A stretch of 64,000 nt of DNA, from contig CAKUIF010000009.1 in the NCBI GenBank assembly GCA_934660915.1, forward strand, positions 1-64,000. The letters run 5' to 3'. The notes beneath the pieces are model-generated. The model was not told the origin of the DNA. It did not search any database and saw nothing but the letters and a program-made list of their open reading frames with translations. The DNA comes from an uncultured Olsenella sp. (GTDB taxonomy: Bacteria > Actinomycetota > Coriobacteriia > Coriobacteriales > Atopobiaceae). The position numbers and the translations under genes are program-made. Position 1 is the stretch's first letter. Every line of letters starts with the position of its first letter. This document shows positions 17,873-26,820 of the stretch, in pieces.

Positions 17873-18982
17873 ATGGCGGACAGATTAATTGTCTTCAAGA
17901 TAGGCTCCACGACGCTTGTCGACGAGTCGGGGGCTCTCGACAGGCCCTTTATCCGAAGCCTTTCCGACCAGGTCGTCGCCTTGCGCGAGGCTGGCAATAA
18001 GGTCGTCGTCGTTTCTTCCGGCGCGGCCGCCGCCGGCCGCGACGCGCTCGGCATGACGGAGCGCCCGAGCGACATCGCGACGCTGCAGGCGTGCGCTTCC
18101 GTTGGCCAATCGGCGCTTACCGAGGCCTACGCCGAGGTGCTCCGGGAGCGGGGGGTCGCCTGCGGGCAGGTCCTTCTTACCCGTCGCGACGTCGTCGACC
18201 GCGAGGGCTACCTCAACGCGCGCAACACCATCACGAGGCTGCTTGAGCTCGGGTGCGTCCCCGTCGTCAACGAGAACGACACGGTGAGCGTCGCCGAGTT
18301 CACCTTCGGCGACAACGACATGCTCGGCGCAATTGTGAGCGGCCTTGTGGGCGCCGACCTCTATGTGATCATGTCCGACGTCGACGGTCTCTATACCGCC
18401 AACCCCTCCGAGGACCCCGACGCGAAGCTCGTCCCCCTCGTGACGGAGATCGACCACAAGATCTCGGCCATGGCGGGCGACTCCTCCACCTCCTTCGGAA
18501 CCGGCGGGATGTCCTCGAAGGTCCGCGCCGCCCGTGCCATGATGGCCGCGGGCATCCCCACCGTCATCTGCGAGGGGAGAAGGCCGAACGTGCTGTGCGA
18601 GGTCGCCTCCGGGAAGGCCGTCGGCACCAGGTTCCAGCCTCCCGCGGACTCGAGCCACGAGAGCGGCAGAAAGCTCTGGATCGGCCTTGCCGAGGTCGTT
18701 CGCGGAACCCTGCGCCTTGACGAGGGCGCCGCGAACGCGGTCCTCGAGCACGGGGCCTCGATCCTTCCCGTTGGCGTGGCCAAAGTCGAGGGCGATTTCG
18801 CCTCCGGCGAGGTCGTCAACGTTACGAATCCCTCCGGCGACCTTATTGGACGCGGGGTTGTGCGGTACTCTTCGGATGACATGCAGCGCGTCCGCGGGCT
18901 CAAGCTCGATGTGATCGCCCGCTTCCTGGGCGACGCGGCTGCCGTGCCCGCTATCCACCGAGACGAGCTTCTCGTCTTCTAA
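17873..18982 (+). CDS. proB: Glutamate 5-kinase
   Basis: A 369-residue enzyme phosphorylating glutamate at the gamma-carboxyl, the first step of proline synthesis and the feedback-inhibited one. The amino-acid kinase domain shows VFKIGSTTLVDESG at the start, VVSSGAAAAG, and VNENDTVSVAEFTFGDND. A C-terminal PUA domain starts near residue 275. It is followed by proA after 15 bases. Confidence 0.96.
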   Translation: MADRLIVFKIGSTTLVDESGALDRPFIRSLSDQVVALREAGNKVVVVSSGAAAAGRDALGMTERPSDIATLQACASVGQSALTEAYAEVLRERGVACGQVLLTRRDVVDREGYLNARNTITRLLELGCVPVVNENDTVSVAEFTFGDNDMLGAIVSGLVGADLYVIMSDVDGLYTANPSEDPDAKLVPLVTEIDHKISAMAGDSSTSFGTGGMSSKVRAARAMMAAGIPTVICEGRRPNVLCEVASGKAVGTRFQPPADSSHESGRKLWIGLAEVVRGTLRLDEGAANAVLEHGASILPVGVAKVEGDFASGEVVNVTNPSGDLIGRGVVRYSSDDMQRVRGLKLDVIARFLGDAAAVPAIHRDELLVF

Positions 18983-18997
18983 GCACTGGGGGTTTCC

Positions 18998-20260
18998 ATG
19001 GGACTTGCCCTTGAACTCGCGCGCGCCGCCCGCGACGCCGCGCCAGAGATCGCCGCCGCGCCCGCCGAGGTCCGCTCGGGCGCCATCCGGGCCGCTGCTG
19101 CCCTTCTTCGCGAGAATGCCGGCGCCGTCGTCTCGGCTAACGTGCGAGACATGGCCCGGGCCAAGGAGTCGGGAATGAGCGAGGGACTTCTTGACAGGCT
19201 CATGCTCGACGAGGCCCGCATCAGCTCCATAGCCGACGCGATGGACGAGGTCGCCTCCCAGCCTGACCCTCTTGGCAAGGTCGTTGGCGGCCATGTGAAC
19301 GCGAACGGCCTTCGTATCCAGAAGGTCACGGTTCCTCTTGGCGTCGTCGCCATGATCTACGAGGCGCGGCCCAACGTCACAGCAGACGCCTTCGCGCTTT
19401 GCCTGCGCGCGGGCAACGCATGTGTCCTCAAGGGCGGAAGCGCCGCGAACGAGACCTGCATGGCCATCGCTGGGCTGTGCCGCAGAGCCTGCGATGCCTG
19501 CGGGCTTCCCGCCGATGCCGTGTCGTACGTCGAGGACGACGCCGAGCACTCCCAGACGGCGGAGCTGCTCGGCGCCGTCGGCCTTGTCGACGTCCTCATC
19601 CCGCGCGGCGGGGCGGGCCTTATCCGCGCCTGCGTCGAGGGCGCGCGCGTTCCCACCATCGAGACTGGCACCGGCAATTGCCATATCTACGTGCACGAGT
19701 CGGCCGACCTTGACCGTGCCCGCGCCATCGTCATGAACGCGAAGACCCAGCGCGTCGGCGTGTGCAACGCCGCGGAGTCGCTTCTTGTGGACGAGGGCGT
19801 CGCCGATTTCTTCCTGCCCGCGATGCTTGACGAGCTCGCCTGCGCCGGGGTCCTCATCCACGGCGATGCGCGCACGCGCTCGCTCGCCTCTGATACCGCG
19901 CTCGTCAGCTTCGTCGACGCCACCGAGGACGATTGGGGGCGCGAGTACCTTGCCCTCGAGATCAGCGTTCGCGTCGTCTCCGGCATAGACGAGGCCATCG
20001 ACCACATCAACCGCTACGGCACGAGGCACTCGGAGTCCATCGTCACCGAGTCGTACGCCGCCTCCGAGCGTTTTCTCTCGCGTGTCGACGCGGCCTGCGT
20101 GTACGTGAACGCCTCGACCCGCTTTACCGACGGGGGCGTGTTCGGACTCGGGGGAGAGATCGGCATCAGCACCCAAAAGCTTCATGCCCGCGGGCCCATG
20201 GGAGCGGAGGCCCTTACCACGACCAAATTCCAGATTCGAGGGGACGGCCAGGTACGATGA
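18998..20260 (+). CDS. proA: Glutamate-5-semialdehyde dehydrogenase
   Basis: A 420-residue gamma-glutamyl phosphate reductase, the second step of proline synthesis. It shows VPLGVVAMIYEARPNVTADA, LKGGSAANET, and the cysteine motif QRVGVCNAAESLLV. Length is standard. The last bases overlap the nadD start (ATGA). Confidence 0.96.
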   Translation: MGLALELARAARDAAPEIAAAPAEVRSGAIRAAAALLRENAGAVVSANVRDMARAKESGMSEGLLDRLMLDEARISSIADAMDEVASQPDPLGKVVGGHVNANGLRIQKVTVPLGVVAMIYEARPNVTADAFALCLRAGNACVLKGGSAANETCMAIAGLCRRACDACGLPADAVSYVEDDAEHSQTAELLGAVGLVDVLIPRGGAGLIRACVEGARVPTIETGTGNCHIYVHESADLDRARAIVMNAKTQRVGVCNAAESLLVDEGVADFFLPAMLDELACAGVLIHGDARTRSLASDTALVSFVDATEDDWGREYLALEISVRVVSGIDEAIDHINRYGTRHSESIVTESYAASERFLSRVDAACVYVNASTRFTDGGVFGLGGEIGISTQKLHARGPMGAEALTTTKFQIRGDGQVR

Positions 20261-20973
20261 GCATGCCCAGCGACTGGAAAGACCGGCTTGAGTCCCTGGG
20301 CCTGCCCATCTTGGGCGCTACCGAGGGAAAGAAGTACCGCCTGGGCATCATGGGCGGGACCTTCGACCCGATCCACCACGGACACCTCGTCGCCGCCGAG
20401 CAGGCCTACTCGGATCTAGGGCTTAACGTCGTCGTGTTCATGCCTGCGGGGCGACCCGCCTTCAAACTCGACAAGAAGGTCGCCTCAGGCGAGGACCGCT
20501 TTGCCATGACGCTCCTCGCCACGGCGGACAACCCGCACTTCTTGGCCTCTCGGTTCGAGATCGACCGCGAGGGCGTGACCTACACCGCGGACACGTTGAG
20601 GCGTCTTCGCGAACTCTATCCCGACAACGTCGAGTTCTATTTCATCACCGGCGCCGACGCCATCGCCGAGATCGTTGCCTGGCACGACGCCGACGCTATC
20701 GCGCGCGTCGCTCATCTTGTGGCGGCCACGAGGCCCGGCTATAACCTCGACCGCGCCATGGACGCCATCGCGGCCTCCGGCATCGACTTCGACGTGACGT
20801 ACCTCTCGGTCCCCGCGCTCGCCATCTCCTCTTCGTATCTGCGCGAGCGCGTCCACAACGGCCAGAGCCTGCGCTACCTCACGCCCGACCCGGTTACCGG
20901 CTACCTCCATAAGCATCGGCTCTATGGGGCCTCGGCTCGCCATTATGGACAGACTGGAGATGTATTCGCCTAG
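20257..20973 (+). CDS. nadD: Nicotinate-nucleotide adenylyltransferase
   Basis: A 238-residue protein making deamido-NAD from nicotinate mononucleotide and ATP. The nucleotidyltransferase motif GGTFDPIHHGHL is at about residue 34 and ISSSYLRER near the C terminus, with FITGADAIAEIVAWHDADAI between. The N terminus carries about 27 extra residues before the core. ATG 20257 overlaps the proA stop. The nadD-yqeK-rsfS order is a widely conserved cluster. Confidence 0.93.
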   Translation: MSMPSDWKDRLESLGLPILGATEGKKYRLGIMGGTFDPIHHGHLVAAEQAYSDLGLNVVVFMPAGRPAFKLDKKVASGEDRFAMTLLATADNPHFLASRFEIDREGVTYTADTLRRLRELYPDNVEFYFITGADAIAEIVAWHDADAIARVAHLVAATRPGYNLDRAMDAIAASGIDFDVTYLSVPALAISSSYLRERVHNGQSLRYLTPDPVTGYLHKHRLYGASARHYGQTGDVFA

Positions 20974-20974
20974 C

Positions 20975-21631
20975 ATGAGCTCAAAGAAGAAGAACGAGAC
21001 CCGGCGTCCCGTAGCCTGCTACACACCCGCCCAGCTCGCCGCGCTTGCCCAGATCGAGGCTGACGTTGCAACCCAGCTGGCCGTAAAGCCGCGCCGCCTT
21101 GCCCATTCCATCTCCGTCGCCTCGACGGCGGAGTCGATGGCGCTCATGTACGGGGTCGACCCGTTTTTGGCCCGCGTCACCGGGCTGCTCCACGATTGGG
21201 ATAAGGTCGTGCCAGACGAGGAGCTCGTTTCCCGCGCCCGTGCCCTCGAGCTCGACTTCGAGGGGGCGGATTTAGAAGACGTAAAGCCTCTGCTTCACGG
21301 CTGCGTGGCCGCTTGCGAGCTGCCCGCGCTCTACCCCGATCTTCCTGAGGAGGTGTGGCACGCCATCAGCGTGCACACGACCGCCGGCTATCGCATGAGC
21401 CCTCTCGACAAGGTACTCTTCGTCGCCGACGGCATCGAGCCCTTAAGGCCTTCTTCCCCGGGCATTGAGGCCACGCGCACCCTCGTCGGGCGCGCGCCTT
21501 TGGACGACGTGTTCTGGAATTCCTTTGTGGGTGGCATCATCTACGTGCTCGAAGGCTCTCGCCATCTCTACGAGGGAACCATAAGGATTTATAATGCTCT
21601 GGCTGCGGAACGCTCCGGAAGCGCCCGCTAG
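20975..21631 (+). CDS. yqeK: HD-domain hydrolase YqeK
   Basis: A protein of about 218 residues with an HD phosphohydrolase domain: HSISVA, LLHDWDK (the HD pair), LLHGCVAA, and HTTAGYRMSPLDKVLFVADGIEP. The YqeK family hydrolyses diadenosine tetraphosphate. The start is uncertain: ATG 20975 is one base after the nadD stop, while ATG 20963 and ATG 20945 lie inside nadD; none has an ideal ribosome-binding site. Confidence 0.88.
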   Translation: MSSKKKNETRRPVACYTPAQLAALAQIEADVATQLAVKPRRLAHSISVASTAESMALMYGVDPFLARVTGLLHDWDKVVPDEELVSRARALELDFEGADLEDVKPLLHGCVAACELPALYPDLPEEVWHAISVHTTAGYRMSPLDKVLFVADGIEPLRPSSPGIEATRTLVGRAPLDDVFWNSFVGGIIYVLEGSRHLYEGTIRIYNALAAERSGSAR

Positions 21632-21664
21632 ATTTTCACGAAGCTGGTTAGGAGAACCAAACAC

Positions 21665-22081
21665 ATGGCTGCAAGCTCTCTCGACATCGCCCGCGTCGCC
21701 GCCGTCGCGGCCGACGACAAGAAGGCGACCGACATCCTCGTCATCGACCTCATCGGCACGACCGACGTCTGCGATTATTTCGTCATCTGCACCGGCGCGA
21801 ACAACCGCCAGGTGGACTCCATCGTCGACGAGATTCGCGAGAAAATCTTCCAGAACTGCGGCGTCCGACCCTTCTCTTGCGAAGGCCGCGAGGGCCTGAA
21901 CTGGGTTCTTGTGGACTATGGCTCGGTCTGCGTCCACGTGTTCAACCCCGAGACGCGCGATTTCTACCGTCTCGAGCGTCTCTGGGGAGAGGCTCCCCGC
22001 GTGAAGCTCGACCTTGAGGGCGCGGCTCCCGTTGAGGATGCCGTCGCGTCTGCCGAGGAGACCGCCGAGACTGCCGAGTAG
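21665..22081 (+). CDS. rsfS: Ribosomal silencing factor RsfS
   Basis: A 138-residue protein with the RsfS core KATDILVIDLIGTTDVCDYF, CTGANNRQVDSIVDEI, and WVLVDYGSVCVHVFNPETRDFY. It binds uL14 and blocks subunit joining in starvation. The last 25 residues are an acidic Ala/Glu tail. GGAGAACC precedes ATG 21665. Confidence 0.94.
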   Translation: MAASSLDIARVAAVAADDKKATDILVIDLIGTTDVCDYFVICTGANNRQVDSIVDEIREKIFQNCGVRPFSCEGREGLNWVLVDYGSVCVHVFNPETRDFYRLERLWGEAPRVKLDLEGAAPVEDAVASAEETAETAE

Positions 22082-22116
22082 GATATCCGGATTGCCGCTC
22101 GGAGGCTCATTTGCTT

Positions 22117-22152
22117 GAGGGAGGGGGTGTCGTTCGCGACGCCCCCTCCCTT
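22117..22152. terminator. Bidirectional terminator between rsfS and dinB
   Basis: GAGGGAGGGGG pairs with CCCCCTCCCTT, capped by the stable TGTCG-TTCG-CGACG hairpin. It lies between two convergent genes. The T-run after it on the plus strand is weak. Confidence 0.6.
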
Positions 22153-22175
22153 GCTCTCTACCCGGACCGACCGGG

Positions 22176-23429
22176 CTACTTGCCTTGAGGCTGCGTGTCC
22201 GACACCCGGCCGTCGAAGCGCAGGTCCCTGCCGTAGCGCACGGCGGCATCCCCGAAGCGCGTCTTGAGCTCGTCGCAGGCGCGGGAAAGCGCGCTTGCCT
22301 CCTCGTTCTTCTTTTCCTCGGGATCGGCAAAGAGCCCGAGCTGCAGCGGCTCGGGCTGGTCGAATCCGGAGACGCCAACGCCCAAAAGCCGGACGCGCAT
22401 TCCCGGGCTCCATAGCTGGGGGAGAAGGGCGAGCGCCTCTTTGCCGAACGCCCGCTCCTCATCGGTGGGAGCCGAGAGCCTCGCCTGGGCAGACCTTCCC
22501 GTCATTGCGTCGTATTTGACCTTGAGCGTGACCGTGGAGCCCTTAAGGCCCTTCTTTCTAAGCCTTGCTCCCACGATTCCGGCGATGTGCAGAATCGCGG
22601 CGCGAATCTCTGCCTCGTCGGTGAGGTCCTCACCGAAGGTCCTTTCGTTCGAGACGCTTTTCGGCTCTTCCGGATCCGACCTGCGCGCCACTTGGGAGCG
22701 CTCGAGGCCGGCGGCTCTTTGCACCATGCGGGGGCCGGACACGCCGAATGAGCGCTGCGCCTCGGCTTCGGGGAACCGGGAAAGCTGACCTAAGGTTCGA
22801 ATGCCCATCGACTTGAGTTTTTCCTGCGTTGCCGAGCCGATGCCGCTCATGGAACCCACGGGCAACGGCGCCAGGAAGGTCCTCTCGGTGCCGGGGAACA
22901 CAACGGTGAGGCCGCGGGGCTTCTCGCGCTCAGACGCGATTTTAGCCACGGTCTTGTTCACGCCGATGCCGATTGAGCAGGTTATGCCGAGCTCTGCGAC
23001 GCGGGCCTGGATGCGGCGGCAGATGTCGACGGGGCTTTCGCGCGACCATCTGCCTGGGGTGACGTCGAAGAAAGCCTCGTCGATCGACACCTGCTCGACG
23101 AAGGGAGTCTCGTCGCAGAGAAACGACATCACCTTGTCGCTTACCTCGCGGTACCGAGCGAAGTTCCCGTGGGTCCAGATGGCTTGGGGACACAGGCGCT
23201 CGGCCTGATACGCGGGCATCGCCGAGTGGACGCCGTACCGGCGCGCCTCATAGGACGCCGTCGAGACGACGCCGCGTTTCTTTGACGATCCGCCCACGAT
23301 CACGGGCTTGCCGCGCCACTGGGGATGGTCGAGCTGTTCCACCGACGCAAAGAAGGCGTCGAGGTCAAGAAGCCCCACGGCCGGCCCCGTCCACGTGTCG
23401 AAGCGTTCTATGTCAGCCTTTTGTTGCAT
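22176..23429 (-). CDS. dinB: DNA polymerase IV (Y family)
   Basis: A 417-residue translesion polymerase. Catalytic motifs are LLDLDAFFASVEQ (Asp22/Asp24) and the SIDEAFFDV motif near residue 118, with GIGVNKTVAKIASE and a helix-hairpin-helix segment MSGIGSATQEKLKSMGI. Near the C terminus QPLQLGLF matches a sliding clamp-binding peptide (QLGLF). It is transcribed opposite to rsfS. A single copy may be induced by DNA damage, but I see no clear SOS box. Confidence 0.93.
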   Translation of the reverse strand: MQQKADIERFDTWTGPAVGLLDLDAFFASVEQLDHPQWRGKPVIVGGSSKKRGVVSTASYEARRYGVHSAMPAYQAERLCPQAIWTHGNFARYREVSDKVMSFLCDETPFVEQVSIDEAFFDVTPGRWSRESPVDICRRIQARVAELGITCSIGIGVNKTVAKIASEREKPRGLTVVFPGTERTFLAPLPVGSMSGIGSATQEKLKSMGIRTLGQLSRFPEAEAQRSFGVSGPRMVQRAAGLERSQVARRSDPEEPKSVSNERTFGEDLTDEAEIRAAILHIAGIVGARLRKKGLKGSTVTLKVKYDAMTGRSAQARLSAPTDEERAFGKEALALLPQLWSPGMRVRLLGVGVSGFDQPEPLQLGLFADPEEKKNEEASALSRACDELKTRFGDAAVRYGRDLRFDGRVSDTQPQGK

Positions 23430-23468
23430 GACGGGATTATACCCGCGTGCGGCTGCCCGCGGGATTCC

Positions 23469-24710
23469 TTAGGCGCGAAGGAGGACGTGGAAGGTCGTGC
23501 CGTCGGCAGCGGTGCTCTCTGCCCAGATTCTGCCCCCGCTCGCCTCGACGATGCTCTTTGCGATGGCCAAACCGAGCCCGAACCCGCCTGTCTCTTCTCG
23601 GCTGCGGGCTTTGTCGGTGCGGTAGAAGCGGTCAAAGATATGGCTCAGGTCCTCAGGGTCGATGGCGGCGCCGGCGTTGTTCACGCTCAGGTGGGCCCGC
23701 TTGCCCTCGCGTGAAAGCGACACCTTGACGGCGGACCCCTTGGCCGCGTACTTCGTGGCGTTGTCGAGCAGCGTGTGAACCACTCGGGAAAGCTGCCCCT
23801 TGTCGCCCTTCACCATGATTTTATCTGCCGTGTTGGAATCTATCCGGCATCCTCGCTCGAACGCCACGGCGTCGAACTCCAGCGCCGACTCCTCGACCAC
23901 GGCGGAAAGGTCGACGTCGACCATGGGCCCCGCCGCGGTCACGGTCCCCGCCTTCGCCTCGTCGGCGCGCGCGAGGGTAAGAAGGTCTTCCACTAGGCCC
24001 TTCATGTGGTCGGCCTCGTCGGCCGTGCTGTCTACCCAGCGCTTATCTTCCGTTGCGACGCCTTCTGATCGCTGGAGAATCTGCGTGTTGGCGATGATCA
24101 CGGCGAGCGGGGTCTTGAGCTCATGGGACGCGTCGGATATGAACCGACGCTGCGCGTCCCAGGCTTTCTCTACCGGGCGCACGGCCCACGTCGCGAACCA
24201 GCGGCAGACGCCGTAGAGGAGCCCGAGGGAAACTATGAAGATGCTCAGGCTCGAGATCGCCTGCTTCTTCAGTGCCTGGTCACGCGAATAGGTGTCGCAC
24301 AACGCGATTCTCAGGCCGTAGGTCGTCGTCTTTGTTGCCCAAGCAACGTGTCGCCCCATGTCGTAGCCGTGCGTGTCGCCAGAAGACATTGCTTGCTGGA
24401 TAACCTCGTTCAGGTCATCCTCGTTTATGTCCACCGGCGACTCGGAGCGGCTGAGCATGACGCCTCCGCCCGAGACGTCCACCGTGATCGTGAGCATGCT
24501 GTCGGCGCCCACGGTTCCCTCGCGGTCTTTGGAGCCCATCGTCGGCGTGACCGCCATGCCGCGCTCGAGGCTTCGATCGAGAAGCGACATCGTGATGGAG
24601 CTCTGCGTGCCGCAGTTGGTTATGAAGGACATGACGAGGGCGAGCATAAGGATCGCGCTCGAAAGGCCGAGCGAGATGACGGTGAACTGCCGCTTGAGCT
24701 TGTCGAGCAT
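23469..24710 (-). CDS. Sensor histidine kinase
   Basis: A 413-residue membrane kinase. Transmembrane helices lie at about 9-31 and 152-174 and flank a 120-residue extracellular sensor region. The dimerisation domain has the phosphoacceptor in SDASHELKTPLAV (His196), and the ATPase domain has an N box HTLLDNATKYA and the G-box GFGLGLAIAKS. The partner regulator gene lies 24 bases upstream in the same operon. The signal is unknown; the sensor domain has no motif I recognise. Confidence 0.92.
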   Translation of the reverse strand: MLDKLKRQFTVISLGLSSAILMLALVMSFITNCGTQSSITMSLLDRSLERGMAVTPTMGSKDREGTVGADSMLTITVDVSGGGVMLSRSESPVDINEDDLNEVIQQAMSSGDTHGYDMGRHVAWATKTTTYGLRIALCDTYSRDQALKKQAISSLSIFIVSLGLLYGVCRWFATWAVRPVEKAWDAQRRFISDASHELKTPLAVIIANTQILQRSEGVATEDKRWVDSTADEADHMKGLVEDLLTLARADEAKAGTVTAAGPMVDVDLSAVVEESALEFDAVAFERGCRIDSNTADKIMVKGDKGQLSRVVHTLLDNATKYAAKGSAVKVSLSREGKRAHLSVNNAGAAIDPEDLSHIFDRFYRTDKARSREETGGFGLGLAIAKSIVEASGGRIWAESTAADGTTFHVLLRA

Positions 24711-24734
24711 TGGGTTTCTCCTCGCGCGCGGGGA

Positions 24735-25406
24735 CTAGAGCACCTCTAGGCGGTATCCGAGCATACGGAGCGTGGTGACCTGCACCTTCGAGCCGATGTG
24801 GGAGAGCTTCTTGCGGATGAACGAGACGTAGGCCTCCACCGAGTTCTCCGATGCCTCGCCGTCGGTTCCCCAGACGCGGGTAAGAAGGTCCTGCTTGGAC
24901 ACGACGCGCGACGATGAGCCCATAAGAATGCTCAGAACCTCGAACTCCTTGCCGGATAGGTGCACGGACTTCTCGGCGCACGAAAGGTCGTGGGTATTGA
25001 GGTCGAGCCTGATGTCGGCGAACTTGATCTCGTCGATAAGGACGTCGCCGCGGCGGCGGGTGAGCGCGCGCAGGCGCGCGAGGAGCTCGGGGGCCTCGAA
25101 AGGCTTCGTCATGTAGTCGTCGGCCCCCGAATCGAGGCCGCGCACCTTGTCCTCGGTGGAGGTTCGCGCGGTGAGCATGAGAACGGGCGTGGAGACGCCG
25201 GCGTGGCGCATCTTGTTCACGACGTCGTAGCCGCTCATCCCGGGAAGCATGACGTCGAGGACAATGGCGTCGTAAAGCCCGCTTTTCGCGCAGGTGAGGC
25301 CGGCCTTGCCGTCGTAGGTGGCCTCGGCGTTGTATCCTTCATCTTCAAGTATCTTCACGATGGCGTCGGCGAGGTTCCTCTCGTCTTCAACTACGAGCAC
25401 GTTCAT
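24735..25406 (-). CDS. OmpR/PhoB-family response regulator
   Basis: A 223-residue regulator with a receiver domain (MNVLVVEDE start, phosphoacceptor Asp51 in DAIVLDVMLPG, LTARTSTEDKVRGLDSGADD) and a C-terminal winged helix (HLSGKEFEVLSILM, ENSVEAYVSFIRKKL). It is the first gene of the two-component operon and reads away from rpsP, so the promoter must lie in 25407-25530. Confidence 0.95.
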   Translation of the reverse strand: MNVLVVEDERNLADAIVKILEDEGYNAEATYDGKAGLTCAKSGLYDAIVLDVMLPGMSGYDVVNKMRHAGVSTPVLMLTARTSTEDKVRGLDSGADDYMTKPFEAPELLARLRALTRRRGDVLIDEIKFADIRLDLNTHDLSCAEKSVHLSGKEFEVLSILMGSSSRVVSKQDLLTRVWGTDGEASENSVEAYVSFIRKKLSHIGSKVQVTTLRMLGYRLEVL

Positions 25407-25530
25407 ATCCGCTCCTTATCTTTCAGGCACCTGAGCTTTTCTGGGGCATATGCTACCCGGCACCGCTTAAAAAGCCCTGAAGCGGGTGTGCCCCCGCCCG
25501 CATTCACGGAGGGTTCACAAAAACTGCACC

Positions 25531-25558
25531 TTGCGCACCAAAACAGATGTCGTAAGAT
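25531..25558 (+). promoter_or_regulatory. Promoter of the rpsP operon
   Basis: TTGCGC (25531-25536) and TAAGAT (25553-25558) are separated by 16 bases, 78 bases before the rpsP start. Confidence 0.45.
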
Positions 25559-25635
25559 GAATAACTGTTTGTGGGCCTGCGGCGCGGCCCGACCTTATCT
25601 ACTTCGCGCGCCGCTTGTTATGAAGGAGTTTTACC

Positions 25636-25989
25636 TTGGCAGTCAAGATTCGCCTGGCCCGTCACGGTGCCAAGAAGCGCCCGTACTACCGCGTCGTCGT
25701 CGCCGATAGCCGCATGCCCCGCGACGGCCGTTACATCGAGCAGGTCGGCCGCTACAACCCGCTGACCAACCCCAAGACCATCGAGATCAACCTCGAGAAG
25801 GTCGACGAGTGGACCGCCAAGGGCGCCCAGCTCTCCAACGCCGTCGAGCACCTCGTTGCCATCGTGCGCGAGGGCGAGCCCGTCAAGCAGGAGAAGAACA
25901 AGATCTCCAAGAAGGCTGCCGCCAAGGCCGCTGCCGCCGCTGAGGCCGCCGCTGAGGCTGCCGCTGAGGCCGCTGCCGACGCCGAGTAG
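25636..25989 (+). CDS. rpsP: 30S ribosomal protein bS16
   Basis: A 117-residue protein; residues 1-78 are the bS16 core (VKIRLARHGAKKRPYYRVVV, DGRYIEQVGRYNPL). The last 30 residues form a Lys/Ala/Glu-rich extension of the kind often seen in actinobacteria. The start is TTG 25636 with AAGGAG 8 bases upstream. It heads rpsP-khpA-rimM-trmD-lepB. Confidence 0.96.
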   Translation: MAVKIRLARHGAKKRPYYRVVVADSRMPRDGRYIEQVGRYNPLTNPKTIEINLEKVDEWTAKGAQLSNAVEHLVAIVREGEPVKQEKNKISKKAAAKAAAAAEAAAEAAAEAAADAE

Positions 25990-25994
25990 TCTCC

Positions 25995-26288
25995 ATGGAG
26001 ACCACCGAAAGCGTTGAGCTCTCGGGCACGGACTCCGAGGAGATGCCCTCCGATAAGGTTGCCGATCTGGTCGAGTACATTGTCTGCGGCCTTGTGGACG
26101 ATGAGGACTCCGTGTCCCTCGACGTGACGGACTCCGAGAACGGGGCGCTCATTGAGGTGAGCTGCTCCGAGGAGGACGCAGGTCGCGTGATCGGCCGGAA
26201 GGGCCGCACCATCAAGGCTATTCGCACCCTCGCGCGCGCCCTCGGGCAGCGTGTGGGCACCGAGGTCGAGGTCGAGGTCCTAGGGTAG
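25995..26288 (+). CDS. khpA: KH-domain RNA-binding protein KhpA
   Basis: A 97-residue protein of the YlqC/KhpA family with the KH signature VIGRKGRTIKAIRTLARA. It has a longer, acidic N-terminal extension than the typical 75-80 residue family member. KhpA acts with KhpB in RNA regulation in other bacteria. It lies 5 bases after rpsP and 4 before rimM. Confidence 0.9.
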   Translation: METTESVELSGTDSEEMPSDKVADLVEYIVCGLVDDEDSVSLDVTDSENGALIEVSCSEEDAGRVIGRKGRTIKAIRTLARALGQRVGTEVEVEVLG

Positions 26289-26292
26289 GTTC

Positions 26293-26820
26293 ATGCGAGA
26301 GCGTTTTAGATGCATAGCCCGTGTGGTCAAGCCGCACGGAAAGCGTGGGGAGGTCGTGACGGTTCCCGTTCACGGCCTTCCCGCCGTATTGAGAGAGGGG
26401 CTGGACGTCTGTGTCGTCCCGCCCCTGCTCAAGGTTGACCGTTGGCACACGGTCGAGTCGTGCGCCGCCGACGATCGCGAGGGCTGCCTTGTGGCCCTGT
26501 CCGGCGTGGGCACCATCGACGCGGCCTCGGAGCTTCGCGGACGGTACCTTCTTGCCCGCGAGGCCGATCTTCCCGAAGATCTCGAGCTGCACGACGCCGA
26601 GCGGCTCTGTGGGCGCGATGTCGCCGACGTCGCCGCGGGGCCTCTTGGCCGCATCACCGAGGTCATGCGCGGCCCCGCGAACGATGTGTGGGTCATTCGC
26701 GATGGAGAGCGCGAGCTTCTGCTGCCCGTGATCGGCTCCGTCGTTCGCGAGGTTTCCCCGGAGGGCCCCATCACGGTCGACGCCTCCGGTTTCCTTGGCG
26801 ATTGGGGTGAGGGCTCTTGA
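26293..26820 (+). CDS. rimM: Ribosome maturation factor RimM
   Basis: A 175-residue protein with the N-terminal ARVVKPHGKRGEVVTVPV segment and the C-terminal PRC-barrel segment GRITEVMRGPANDVWVIRDG. It aids 30S head maturation by binding uS19. Its stop overlaps the trmD start (TTGA). Confidence 0.92.
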   Translation: MRERFRCIARVVKPHGKRGEVVTVPVHGLPAVLREGLDVCVVPPLLKVDRWHTVESCAADDREGCLVALSGVGTIDAASELRGRYLLAREADLPEDLELHDAERLCGRDVADVAAGPLGRITEVMRGPANDVWVIRDGERELLLPVIGSVVREVSPEGPITVDASGFLGDWGEGS